A stretch of 39,516 nt of DNA from an uncultured Eubacteriales bacterium (GTDB lineage Bacteria; Bacillota; Clostridia; Lachnospirales; CAG-274). Positions 32,058-39,516 of this stretch are shown here, in pieces. The position numbers were made by a program, and so were the translations under genes. The stretch is from assembly GCA_905201505.1 (NCBI GenBank), contig CAJKOJ010000014.1, forward strand, positions 1-39,516, in the 5' to 3' direction. The notes beneath the pieces were generated by a model that had not been told where the DNA came from, searched no databases, and saw only the letters and a list, made by a program, of their open reading frames with translations. The stretch's first letter is position 1, and every line of letters begins with the position of its first letter.

Positions 32058-32858
32058 AATAAAGCTATTTTTTCATCACAATTTCCTGTAATATGGCTGT
32101 GATTTCCCCCATTGTCCAAGATTACATTATTGTGCTTTCGCTAATAATTTTTCTGCTTGCACTCTTGCAGGTAACATATATAAACCTCTCTAAAACTTCC
32201 GGTTTGCCAATCTATATTGTTAAAAATGACTGTCTACTCTTTCATCAATATTTTTAGACTTGATAATCCTATCCTGCAAGTTCCTTTTGAATTTCAAATA
32301 AACACTTTATACGTGTATCTGCTGTTTCGGCAATTTCATCAAAAGCTAATTTAAAAGACTAAGTTTTCCAATATTTTGTATATATCCCCATAGGGTATTG
32401 TACTTACTTATTATCTCTCCTCTTTACACCGTTTCTCTTTTTACATAAGTCAATTCTACATCATACCCCGATACTTCAAGCATACGCACAAAGATTTTAT
32501 TGAACATTCTGTCTTGCTTTTTATAATTTGATTCGCGTAGATACTTTCAGCTGCTTCTATAGGCTGTACCCGAATAATACCTCTTTATATATATACATTT
32601 GATATTCACATCTAACACAATACTGTTGTCTATCATAGTTATACCGCCCCTCAGATGTGTTGTCAATACTTTTCACGAATAAGATAATTTATTATATCAC
32701 GTTTTGGTGCAATATTCAATTTCTCTGAAAGACAGTTACAAAATATCTAAAAATAAATTCATTTAAATACCAATGTGTCATATCTGACTTTAAAGCAAAC
32801 TTTTTTTACCATTTATTCTAAAAATAAATATCCCCGGATAGTCCGTTTTTTTATACAA
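32058..32858 (-). pseudogene. Decayed coding region
   Basis: About 800 bp without an intact gene. On the minus strand a frame at 32424-32507 reads MFNKIFVRMLEVSGYDVELT and ends VKRETV, followed by a good AGGAGAG site with no proper gene after it, then DEIAETADTRIKCLFEIQ with KELAG before a stop. These are typical of eroded small plasmid, phage or conjugative-element genes. No transposase or integrase is visible. Confidence 0.45.
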
Positions 32859-32888
32859 AAAAGGGGTGAGTATAATCTCACCCCTTTT
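32859..32888. terminator. Terminator of secreted protein/peptide operon
   Basis: aaaaggggtgag (32859-32870) and ctcacccctttt (32877-32888) form a perfect 12-bp stem with a 6-nt loop. Minus-strand reading gives a T-run into TTGTATAAAAAAA. It lies 10 nt past the 43-aa peptide stop. Confidence 0.9.
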
Positions 32889-32898
32889 TGTTATAAAT

Positions 32899-33030
32899 TT
32901 AGAAGTTAATTTCTGAATAGTTCTTAGTAGTAAAATTTGTCTGTACGCCGCTTACAGCATTTACCATAATTTCATTTTCAGCCTCGTAAGAGGTAATAAT
33001 TACTTCAGGACTCATATATTCTTTTTTCAT
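32899..33030 (-). CDS. 43-aa small peptide downstream of secreted protein
   Basis: A 43-codon gene with AGGAGG 9 nt upstream of ATG 33030, 17 nt past the stop of the 590-aa secreted protein and just before a strong terminator. The peptide starts MKKEYMSPEVIITSYEAENE, continues IMVNAVSGVQ and ends TNFTTKNYSEINF. It has no cysteine, no signal peptide and no membrane helix. From memory the MKK-x-Y-xxPE-(5-7 hydrophobic/acidic)-E-x-x-x-I pattern recurs in many short, unstudied peptides of gut Clostridia and Bacteroidota. It could be a modified or secreted peptide, or a regulator of the neighbouring protein. Function unknown. Confidence 0.78.
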   Translation of the reverse strand: MKKEYMSPEVIITSYEAENEIMVNAVSGVQTNFTTKNYSEINF

Positions 33031-33047
33031 TATTCATTACCTCCTTT

Positions 33048-34820
33048 TTATTTAACTTCAGATACAAGCTTCTGAATATTTGTTATTACTGTTACCTGCT
33101 CTGTAGCATTATCATTATTTACAATACTTGCAAACACATAGTCATTTTCACCTGCATTAGGATTAATATCCTTAGCAGTATATGTATTACCATCTAAAAC
33201 TATCTGCTTATAAACAGTATCTGTACTTGCAATTTCATCACCGGCTGCAGTCTTCTGAACTAAGCTGCTTGCTGTTTTAGCATCTTCACTTGATACTACA
33301 GATACAACATAGTTAGCATCTCCAACTGTAATTACACCAGGCTTGCTGTTAGCATCTGTTGTTGTAACTACAGGTGATGTACTCTCTTCAGCAGTAATAG
33401 TAACATATGGTACGAGTAATCCTCTGTCATTGCCTGCAGAAATACTGTTACCATTATTAGTTGTAAATGCTATAGCACCCATATTAGTTGTACCTGCTTC
33501 AAAAGGAACATTTGTAAATTCCTTTGAAGTTGCACCGTTAGTTATTGTACCTGATGCAGTCTTTGCAGCAAAATCAATTGTTACAACGTAATCAATTGGC
33601 TGATTTTTTACAGCAACACCAACATTATCAGTAGAAGTTACCTGATTATTGTCAGTAAGTGTTACCATCTTTTTATCATCAGTTGCAACTGATACACAGC
33701 CTAAGTCAACCAGCTTCCACTTACCACCAATATTATTTGTTGGTGTAACTCTTCCTGAAACAGTTACTTTGCCTGTTGAAGCAGAATATGGAATCATCAG
33801 CTTAACAGCAGCTGTAGCAGAATCATCACATAACTTAGCACCTGTAGTATCTAATGTTACATAACAGTCATTGTCTGATGTACCATCAACACTAAAAGCT
33901 GTATATGCTGTTGTAGAAGACTTTGTAGCATCATTTACAGATACAAGGTACTTTTCTGTATTATCATCCTGTATAAAGTTATAAGTTACCATATTTCCGT
34001 TTTCGCTTGGCTCAACAGAAACATAATTTCTTGGAGCAACTACATCAAACCAATCATCTGTTGGCTTAACAGTTACTGTATTATTAGCACTGTCAACAGT
34101 TACACCTGCTGTAGCATCTGTAATTGTTGCGTATGTATCCTTTAATGTAAAACCTGTTCCTGTATAGCTTAATGTATTAGATAAAGCAGTTGTTGTTGCA
34201 TTTCCTAATGATAAGCCTGTACCGTCAACATTTGTTAATCCTGTTAAATCTAAATTCCAGTTATAAGTTGTTACTTCGCCAAAACTGAAACCTGCGTCAA
34301 GTGTAATTTGAATTAAACCAATTTTGCACTCACCGCCTGCTGCTGTCAGCTGTATGTATCCATCTGCTGTTGCACTTGCTGTAAATGTAGCTGAATTATT
34401 AGTTGTACTTGTATTCATAATCAGCTGCTTTTCCTCTGTGCCATCTTTAAAAGATACATATCTTGTAGTACTTCCTGATGTAGCCTTTACATAGATAGTA
34501 CCTGTGCTGTTTGCAGGTACAGGCACATTAAATACAGTTCCTGTTGTTGCAGATAAGTAACTGCTTTTATTAAGATTTGCTTTAGGTACTGTAACGAAAG
34601 TAATATCGTTTACAGTATCACCTGCTGCTAAATTCACATTACTTCCACTTGGCATATTTGTTGTAAATCCCCATTCTTTTACCTGGGAACTTGTCTGTGC
34701 AACAGAGCCGTATTCGTGATTTGCAGCCATTGCACTTGTTGCCATTCCTATAGTCATACCAGCTACAGCCATAACTGTTGCTAAAGTAGCACTAAGGAAT
34801 CTTTTAAATCCTTTTTTCAT
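33048..34820 (-). CDS. Secreted Ser/Thr-rich multidomain beta protein
   Basis: A 590-aa exported protein. A classical signal peptide (MKKGFKRFLSATLATVMAVA..., cleavage likely after AMA at residue 32) precedes a Thr/Ser/Asn-rich, beta-strand-rich chain. Residues about 48-190 (WGFTTNMPSGSNVN to IGLIQITLD) resemble carbohydrate-binding modules attached to pectate lyases; further blocks near 200-420 (NWNLDLTGL, WKLVDLGCVSV, YVVTIDFAAKTASGTITN, GLLVPYVTITAEE) look like additional beta-sandwiches. No catalytic motif, LPXTG signal or S-layer domain is seen. The start is ATG 34820 with AAAGGAGG upstream. It heads a two-gene unit with the 43-aa peptide. Polysaccharide binding is an inference. Confidence 0.82.
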   Translation of the reverse strand: MKKGFKRFLSATLATVMAVAGMTIGMATSAMAANHEYGSVAQTSSQVKEWGFTTNMPSGSNVNLAAGDTVNDITFVTVPKANLNKSSYLSATTGTVFNVPVPANSTGTIYVKATSGSTTRYVSFKDGTEEKQLIMNTSTTNNSATFTASATADGYIQLTAAGGECKIGLIQITLDAGFSFGEVTTYNWNLDLTGLTNVDGTGLSLGNATTTALSNTLSYTGTGFTLKDTYATITDATAGVTVDSANNTVTVKPTDDWFDVVAPRNYVSVEPSENGNMVTYNFIQDDNTEKYLVSVNDATKSSTTAYTAFSVDGTSDNDCYVTLDTTGAKLCDDSATAAVKLMIPYSASTGKVTVSGRVTPTNNIGGKWKLVDLGCVSVATDDKKMVTLTDNNQVTSTDNVGVAVKNQPIDYVVTIDFAAKTASGTITNGATSKEFTNVPFEAGTTNMGAIAFTTNNGNSISAGNDRGLLVPYVTITAEESTSPVVTTTDANSKPGVITVGDANYVVSVVSSEDAKTASSLVQKTAAGDEIASTDTVYKQIVLDGNTYTAKDINPNAGENDYVFASIVNNDNATEQVTVITNIQKLVSEVK

Positions 34821-34876
34821 TAAAAAATCCTCCTTTATTTTAATTTGCTGGGTTGTACCCAAATATTAACAATATT

Positions 34877-34905
34877 ATTATACTAAATTTTCATAATATT
34901 TTCAA
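34877..34905 (-). promoter_or_regulatory. Promoter of secreted protein operon
   Basis: On the minus strand TTGAAA (34900-34905), 17-nt spacer and TATAAT (34877-34882), giving a leader of about 50 nt that includes the strong AAAGGAGG site. Confidence 0.75.
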
Positions 34906-35018
34906 CAATTTGTATACAATACGTAATATTTTGTTTATTATTACCAATTTAAAGTCCAGTTTTACACCCTTTTATATCTTTAATTTGTTCACAATTATCA
35001 TAAACAGTTCAAATATAC

Positions 35019-35606
35019 TCAATCCGCTGTAATTCCTTCAATTACTCCCCACAATTCATCTCTTCCGTCTTTTGTTTCACTGCTGAAAGGTATCAAAATA
35101 TCTTCTTTTTCAAGACCAAGTGATTTTCTCAGCATAGCTGTATGCTTTTGCAGTTGGCTTCTTTTGAGTTTATCTGATTTTGTAGCTGCAATTATTATTT
35201 TATATCCATAGTGTTTAAGCCAGTCATACATCATTCTGTCATTTTCCCCAGGCTCGTGCCTTATATCAATTAACAGGATTATTGCTTTTAACTGATCCCT
35301 TTTTAAAAGGTAATTCTCAATCATCTTACCCCACTTAGCAATTTCAGTTTTAGGTGCTCTTGCATATCCGTACCCCGGCAAATCCACAAAATACAGCTCG
35401 TCTTCTACATTATAAAAATTAATTGTTCTTGTTTTCCCCGGATTTTGACTTGTCCTTGCAATTGCCTTTCTATATACCATTGAATTTATAAGTGAGCTTT
35501 TACCTACGTTTGATTTTCCTGCAAAAGCTATTTCCGGTTTATTGTCATCAGGATACTGTGCAGGCTTTACAGCCACAGCGTCTAAAGAAACATTATTTAC
35601 TATCAT
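35019..35606 (-). CDS. engB: Ribosome biogenesis GTPase EngB/YsxC
   Basis: A 195-aa TRAFAC GTPase needed for large ribosomal subunit assembly. G1 is GKSNVGKS (30-37), G3 DLPGYGYA, G4 TKSDK, and the SSETKDGRDELW segment gives G5. I start at ATG 35606, 5 nt after GGAGG, since the N-terminus MIVNNVSLDAVAV then matches the family. Longer in-frame starts reach into the promoter and are unlikely. Single-gene unit here, not next to lon or clpX as in many relatives. Confidence 0.95.
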   Translation of the reverse strand: MIVNNVSLDAVAVKPAQYPDDNKPEIAFAGKSNVGKSSLINSMVYRKAIARTSQNPGKTRTINFYNVEDELYFVDLPGYGYARAPKTEIAKWGKMIENYLLKRDQLKAIILLIDIRHEPGENDRMMYDWLKHYGYKIIIAATKSDKLKRSQLQKHTAMLRKSLGLEKEDILIPFSSETKDGRDELWGVIEGITAD

Positions 35607-35646
35607 CTTTTCCTCCGCAATTTTATAATTTTTCTCTTTACTTTTA

Positions 35647-35675
35647 AATTTACTATAGAATTGATGCCTTGTCAA
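35647..35675 (-). promoter_or_regulatory. engB promoter
   Basis: On the minus strand TTGACA (35670-35675), 17-nt spacer, TAAATT (35647-35652), about 40 nt before the engB start. Confidence 0.6.
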
Positions 35676-36059
35676 GCATCCCTCTTATGTCATTCTTTTT
35701 AACTTTCACTTTTATCTTTTAATCTGTCAGTAATGTTATCAGATTTTTAGATTTTTTATTTCTGTTTTTTCATTTGACAAAAATTTTAATTAAATTTTAA
35801 TCTGAAGGCACCTATAAAACAGCTAAATAAGCCACTTGCAAGGAATATGTGTATATTGTGTGTATATTATAATATTATTTAATACCAATAAAAGTCCCAC
35901 ATTATATTATAATACATAACGTTAAAACCACACATCATAAATTTCTTGGTATCAGAAATATATCAATTAAACAGTATGCCAATATCGTTTACAATTCTTA
36001 CATAAAAATAAAGGTTGCATTTCAGCACAACTCTCTTAACTTACTCATTACACTAACCA
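35676..36059. other. AT-rich gap, no gene seen
   Basis: About 380 bp of very AT-rich sequence between engB and the AbiH-like gene. I find no coding frame with a ribosome binding site, no tRNA and no clear repeat. If the neighbouring prophage extends past the AbiH-like gene, its attachment site could lie here. Confidence 0.45.
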
Positions 36060-37049
36060 TCAACCTTTCATTGAATCCCATAATTTACCTACTTTTTCAT
36101 AAGTTACTGGTTTCTTAATATGGTGAGGTAATTCGTACCTGTCTTCATCCTTTAGATAATAATATACAACAGATTTAATTTTTGGATTATTGTTAATAAG
36201 CAAAAACAAGTGCTCATCATTCGTTGGTGAAAGTCCAACTATTTCCAACTGCCCGCCGATTGATTTAAAAAGTGATTCTTTATACTTTGTTTCAGGCTCA
36301 ATTAATTCTCCATACTTATCCAACCAATACCAACTCATAACTGCATCACTATAGCAATGTTCCATTCCTGGAATCATTTTAAATATCAGCCTATCGCATT
36401 TTATTTTATGTTTTTGGTAATATAAACTGGAAGTATTGTATTCCGATGCCAATTTTGAAAACTCTCCATGAAGATGGCAAATTCGTTCTGAGCTGCTTAA
36501 TGTACTTTCCAAGTTATAATCGTAATTTACTGTGAAAATGTTATTGAATCGATTGAGATACTTATTCATTCCTGGATAAAAACTTTTATACACATCGTTA
36601 ATTTGACCGTTATTGTATATGCCATCAACAAACATTCGTTTAAGCAAATTAAATCCAATTTTTCTGTAAGTTTCACTTTGTTCTTCACCATCTTGTTTTC
36701 TAAAATTATTATTACAAATCTCAAACGCCAAAAAATAATCCTCTAATAATACAGACCTAATATCACTTTTATCAGGGTACGTTCTTGTTATTCTATCTAA
36801 TTCCATAGCCATAAGTAAACTATCGGCATTACTTCTATATTTCCCTGCTTTTATTTTGTTAATTACTTTTACTAGTCCGTTCAAAATATCAAGTTGCTCA
36901 TCTATAGACAACTCATTTTCGGTTAATGCTATATACTTTCCTTTCTTTATATTTTCAACTACTCTATTCATTATTGCAGCTCCAGAATAAACATCTTTTC
37001 CGCCAAACTGAATGTTTATCCCATTTCCAATTAATAAATTTCGTTCCAT
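36060..37049 (-). CDS. AbiH/SIR2-like putative phage defence protein
   Basis: A 329-aa protein with the order of motifs seen in AbiH and SIR2-like defence proteins: N-terminal LLIGNGINIQFGG (Rossmann GNG loop, G8-N9-G10), central IFTVNYDYNLE (compare TTNYD of SIR2), HLHGEF, and C-terminal IVGLSPTNDEHLFLLI (GxSxxDxH). In known systems such domains degrade NAD+ or cause abortive infection on phage attack; that is inferred here. The start is placed at ATG 37049, 9 nt after GAGGG; ATG 37058 would be directly on that site. It is alone, beside the lysis end of a prophage, and may be a prophage-borne exclusion gene. Confidence 0.72.
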   Translation of the reverse strand: MERNLLIGNGINIQFGGKDVYSGAAIMNRVVENIKKGKYIALTENELSIDEQLDILNGLVKVINKIKAGKYRSNADSLLMAMELDRITRTYPDKSDIRSVLLEDYFLAFEICNNNFRKQDGEEQSETYRKIGFNLLKRMFVDGIYNNGQINDVYKSFYPGMNKYLNRFNNIFTVNYDYNLESTLSSSERICHLHGEFSKLASEYNTSSLYYQKHKIKCDRLIFKMIPGMEHCYSDAVMSWYWLDKYGELIEPETKYKESLFKSIGGQLEIVGLSPTNDEHLFLLINNNPKIKSVVYYYLKDEDRYELPHHIKKPVTYEKVGKLWDSMKG

Positions 37050-37345
37050 AACTTCCATCCCTCTTTTTTAATATTTTATTTAAAGTATTATTTGCAAAAA
37101 TTCTTAAAATTGTATTATTTAAATCAACTAACAAACAAAAGCCAAAAATCCCTAACATCCACAATAATATTTACTATGTTTACGATTTTTTCAAATTTAT
37201 TCATATACTATAATAATTAGTTAATTCTATAATGTCAATTAATACAATCACTCTTTTTTCGACAAATATAAGCATTAAAATTTTGTTAAAAAAATACGCT
37301 TGATAAAATAGCCTAATTATCTTTATTTTAAATTGCTATACCAAT
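37050..37345. other. Gap between AbiH-like gene and prophage lysis genes
   Basis: About 295 bp of AT-rich sequence containing the leader of the AbiH-like gene on the minus strand. I see no gene, integrase or clear att repeat. Confidence 0.4.
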
Positions 37346-37373
37346 AAAAAAAAGGAGTGCGTTTCCGCACCCC
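37346..37373 (-). terminator. Terminator of prophage late operon
   Basis: Minus-strand hairpin of cgcacccc (37366-37373) with ggagtgcg (37354-37361; one G-T wobble) and a 4-nt loop, followed by a run of eight T. It lies 9 nt past the endolysin stop. Confidence 0.9.
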
Positions 37374-37381
37374 ATAACACT

Positions 37382-38191
37382 TTACTCTACAACAATTTTA
37401 CCATCTATATAATAAACCTTTTTCCCCAGCACTTCAGCCATATCCCTAACACTTACATAGTTAAACCCTCTTATATTCACAGCCTTAACATCATTGCCGT
37501 TTATATTAACACTGCCTATCTTATTATCTATTGTAACTGCCTTTGTATCTTCGTCATATCCGACCACAAAACCCATATTGTTAAAATTTTGCACTCTTAC
37601 ATAATTTATACCGTCTTTTAAAATCCTGTCAACTTTGTATTCTTTGCCGTTTACAATCGCTTTCCCTTCGCTTACCCTAGCATTGTTCACTTCTTTTTTC
37701 TCCTTTATTTTAATCATATTCTTAAAATCCTGCCACTTTTTAATATCTCTTACAAAAGGTTCAGGACAGTTCTTGCCTGTAACATCATAATGCCTTATTA
37801 CATTATCTATAGGTACGTTATATTTATTCATTAAATACTTAACAAGTTCAACAGCATTATTTAAAGTTTCATCTTTAAAATAATATCTTCCGCTGCTGTC
37901 TTTCCTGCTGCACATTTCAACACCTATACTGTTGCCGTTCCTGCAATAAGGGTGTTTATATATGCTTGCTCCGCAGTGCCAAGCAACATTATTATCCTCT
38001 ACACATTGCCATACACCGTTTTCATCAACAAAATAATGAGCACTTGCCCCTCTGTCTTCTGTGTAAAAATATTTGCAGTTACCTAATGCAGTATCACCGT
38101 TATTGGCGGTAAAATGTATAACAATGTACTTATTTAATTTACCTTTTAATGTATTGTAATTCACCTTGCTTAAATATTTGTTAATATTCAT
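37382..38191 (-). CDS. Phage endolysin: N-acetylmuramoyl-L-alanine amidase with stalk domain
   Basis: A 269-aa lysin. Residues 1-160 are an Amidase_2 (PGRP/T7 lysozyme-like) domain that cuts the MurNAc-L-Ala bond; zinc ligands are H26 in YIVIHFTAN, H134 in VIRHYDVTG and C142 in KNCPEPF. A linker leads to a C-terminal copper-amine-oxidase-N-like 'stalk' repeat (NIRGFNYVSVRDMAEVLGKK, VYYIDGKIVV), which likely binds cell wall. No signal peptide, so export needs the holin encoded just upstream (3-nt gap). Confidence 0.93.
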   Translation of the reverse strand: MNINKYLSKVNYNTLKGKLNKYIVIHFTANNGDTALGNCKYFYTEDRGASAHYFVDENGVWQCVEDNNVAWHCGASIYKHPYCRNGNSIGVEMCSRKDSSGRYYFKDETLNNAVELVKYLMNKYNVPIDNVIRHYDVTGKNCPEPFVRDIKKWQDFKNMIKIKEKKEVNNARVSEGKAIVNGKEYKVDRILKDGINYVRVQNFNNMGFVVGYDEDTKAVTIDNKIGSVNINGNDVKAVNIRGFNYVSVRDMAEVLGKKVYYIDGKIVVE

Positions 38192-38194
38192 AAC

Positions 38195-38587
38195 CTACTC
38201 CTTATCTCTTAACTGCATTAACGCATCTTTAAGTCTTTCAGGTATAGGCAAATAAGGACTGACATTTTCAATCATACTTAAACCCTCATTTGCTACAAAA
38301 AATGTTATTACAATTTCCCTGAGAGGCATTTGTCCGCCAAGCATTCTGTCAAGAACTACAGCACATACCACTACAAGATAAATCATAACTTTTTTTACAA
38401 TACCCTTAAACCCTATTTCACTTGATAAACTTTTGGTCATATAAGCATTTAAAACACCTGTTATGTAATCTAAAACAGTTAAAATAACCAATGTTGTTAT
38501 AAGCACATCAAATCCTCCAAAACAATAACCAATAATACCACCGCCAAAACCTGCGGCTATACTGATAACATTAAATAACTTTTCCAT
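38195..38587 (-). CDS. Phage holin (holin_4 / toxin-secretion type)
   Basis: A 130-aa membrane protein with three to four hydrophobic helices and a charged C-terminus. VILTVLDYITGVLNAY, the LSSEIGFKGIVKKV segment and NEGLSMIENV are typical of the phage holin family that also occurs beside clostridial toxin genes. It forms holes that release the endolysin. The start is ATG 38587, 9 nt after AGGAGG; a longer upstream reading overlaps the preceding gene. Confidence 0.92.
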   Translation of the reverse strand: MEKLFNVISIAAGFGGGIIGYCFGGFDVLITTLVILTVLDYITGVLNAYMTKSLSSEIGFKGIVKKVMIYLVVVCAVVLDRMLGGQMPLREIVITFFVANEGLSMIENVSPYLPIPERLKDALMQLRDKE

Positions 38588-38591
38588 AATA

Positions 38592-38843
38592 TTAAGCCTC
38601 CTTTTCTTCTGTATCATTCTTTAATGTATATTCAACTTTTATTTCTTCTTCTGTTTCAACGTACTTCTTAATATAAGTTTCTGTATCTTCTGGCACATCT
38701 GTATAAACAATTTTCTTATATCCTGCCTGCAAATAGTCTTTTTCCGCAGGGTTTATACAGCATATATGCTTGTCCCCTGCAATGTACTGAAGCATTTTCT
38801 TCGGAGCTTGCAACAACCCTCCATTAACTAATTTACCATACAT
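38592..38843 (-). CDS. Small phage protein
   Basis: An 83-aa protein between the tail and holin genes. It starts MYGKLVNGGLLQAPKKMLQY and ends in an acidic tail (LKNDTEEKEA). Such small proteins at this position are common in clostridial siphophages and their role is unknown. The start is ATG 38843, 10 nt after AAAGGA; the GTG 38852 overlaps the previous stop. Translation looks coupled to both neighbours. Confidence 0.75.
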   Translation of the reverse strand: MYGKLVNGGLLQAPKKMLQYIAGDKHICCINPAEKDYLQAGYKKIVYTDVPEDTETYIKKYVETEEEIKVEYTLKNDTEEKEA

Positions 38844-38848
38844 ATTTA

Positions 38849-39516
38849 TCACTGTCCTTTCGTTTGTAACGTTGTCTTTATACTTCCCAAGTTGTTGTTA
38901 TCTTCTAACAACATTGTTGTGTTTGGAATATTTGCTGCAACATTAACCTTATTAACTGTAGTTGTTATGGGCTCTGCAGGTCTGTAACAAACCTGCACTA
39001 TATTGTTTTGTAAATAATTAAACCACTCTTCTATCGTACCTGCCGTGCTTAACGGTACAACAAAATATAAATATACATTTCCATCGCCTGTCCATCTATA
39101 AACCCCAATGCCGTTTCTTAATGCAGCAGCAAATCCCCCTGCAGTTCCTTTAGGTTCCAATATAGAGCATAAGACATTGTGGGAATAATACATATCTTTT
39201 AAAGTTAAGGCAAACACAGCATTGTCCTCATTTGTTGCAGGAAGCCTCCACATCTCTGTATCTGCTCCCTGTAAGGTTATCTTTTTAACTCTCCGCACAT
39301 ACACCCCTGTTAATGGGTTATATGTATCTGCAACATCATCAATTTTGTTAAGTTCAACTACGCAAGGTATACTTTGCTCGTTTATTTTTAAAACCGGCTT
39401 ACTTCCCACCAGCAAATATGGATTACCCGGGCTCTTTTCTCCCTCTCCGATTTCTGCTGTCTCTCCCACAATTTCCAAATTCCTTATTCGACTGTTACTT
39501 ACACTGTTAAAGCTTA
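38849..39516 (-). CDS. Phage tail/structural protein, C-terminal part
   Basis: The frame is open to the window edge, so only the C-terminal ~222 residues are seen; the TTG at 39478 is not a real start. The segment IRNLEIVGETAEIGEGEKSP matches the 'G-(D/E)-x-(V/A)-x-x-G-x-x-(S/T)-P' style linker of clostridial phage minor structural proteins, and VCYRPAEPITTTV matches their 'YxLAEP' segment near the end. It is likely a tail-tip or receptor-binding baseplate protein, located just before the lysis genes. Confidence 0.75.
   Translation of the reverse strand, partial: SFNSVSNSRIRNLEIVGETAEIGEGEKSPGNPYLLVGSKPVLKINEQSIPCVVELNKIDDVADTYNPLTGVYVRRVKKITLQGADTEMWRLPATNEDNAVFALTLKDMYYSHNVLCSILEPKGTAGGFAAALRNGIGVYRWTGDGNVYLYFVVPLSTAGTIEEWFNYLQNNIVQVCYRPAEPITTTVNKVNVAANIPNTTMLLEDNNNLGSIKTTLQTKGQ

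Larger units (their letters stand above)
37346..39516 (-). mobile_element. Late (tail/lysis) end of a prophage, partial
   Basis: Tail protein, small protein, holin and amidase genes lie in tight order on the minus strand and end at a strong terminator, the typical 3' end of a siphovirus late operon. The rest of the prophage lies beyond the right edge of the window. No integrase is visible, so intactness cannot be judged. Confidence 0.8.

Noticed and set aside
32899..33030. 43-aa peptide as a lanthipeptide or sactipeptide precursor
   Set aside because: It has no cysteine and no modification enzyme gene is nearby, so these classes are unlikely.

Overview
The window is AT-rich DNA from a spore-forming, anaerobic Gram-positive bacterium, most likely a gut-type member of the Clostridia. 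Supporting this are the spoIIAA-spoIIAB-sigF operon, a probable SpoIIQ, strong AGGAGG-type ribosome binding sites, a sodium-pumping biotin decarboxylase operon, a class B sortase, a CBS-domain manganese pyrophosphatase and a LexA repressor of Gram-positive type. I cannot name the species from sequence alone.

Layout. 1-5.1 kb (minus): a five-gene Na+-translocating decarboxylase operon (acyl-CoA-type carboxyltransferase, OadG, biotin carrier, OadB, OadA-type carboxyltransferase), divergent from a LysR regulator. 5.1-8.9 kb: LysR, a DEDDh exonuclease, then on the minus strand a CcdA-TlpA redox fusion and a class B sortase. 8.97-11.49 kb: a small accessory island bounded by two ~230-bp direct repeats made of the 3' end of the pyrophosphatase gene. 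It carries a stand-alone Spo0A-type DNA-binding domain, an unknown 151-aa protein and two XRE regulators. 11.3-16.4 kb (minus): pyrophosphatase, then argF-trpS-KDG kinase. 16.5-21.6 kb (plus): a SpoIIQ-like protein with a sigma-F-like promoter, then a GntR/ABC-2 transporter/lipoprotein operon. 21.6-25.1 kb (minus): a capsule-type tyrosine kinase cassette (CpsC, CpsD, CpsB) with an unknown membrane protein and a VanZ-like protein, but no glycosyltransferases. 25.2-29.1 kb: a strongly promoted gluconate 5-dehydrogenase-like SDR, the spoIIA operon, lexA and a DnaQ-like exonuclease. 29.1-33 kb: tRNA-Arg(ACG), a DUF1697 protein, 3-methyladenine glycosylase I and about 1.8 kb of decayed sequence. 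32.9-35.7 kb: a 590-aa secreted protein with a previously uncalled 43-aa peptide gene downstream, then engB. 36-39.5 kb: an AbiH/SIR2-like putative phage-defence gene next to the late end of a prophage (tail protein, small protein, holin, amidase endolysin), which runs off the right edge.

Most core genes are ordinary. The most unusual items are the solo Spo0A_C protein inside the repeat-bounded island, the secreted protein/43-aa peptide pair, the divergent carboxyltransferase in a transcarboxylase-like Na+ pump operon, and the AbiH-like gene at the prophage edge. Many start codons were moved from upstream TTG/GTG codons to internal ATGs on the basis of clear Shine-Dalgarno spacing. All assignments rest on reading motifs by eye; no database search was run.
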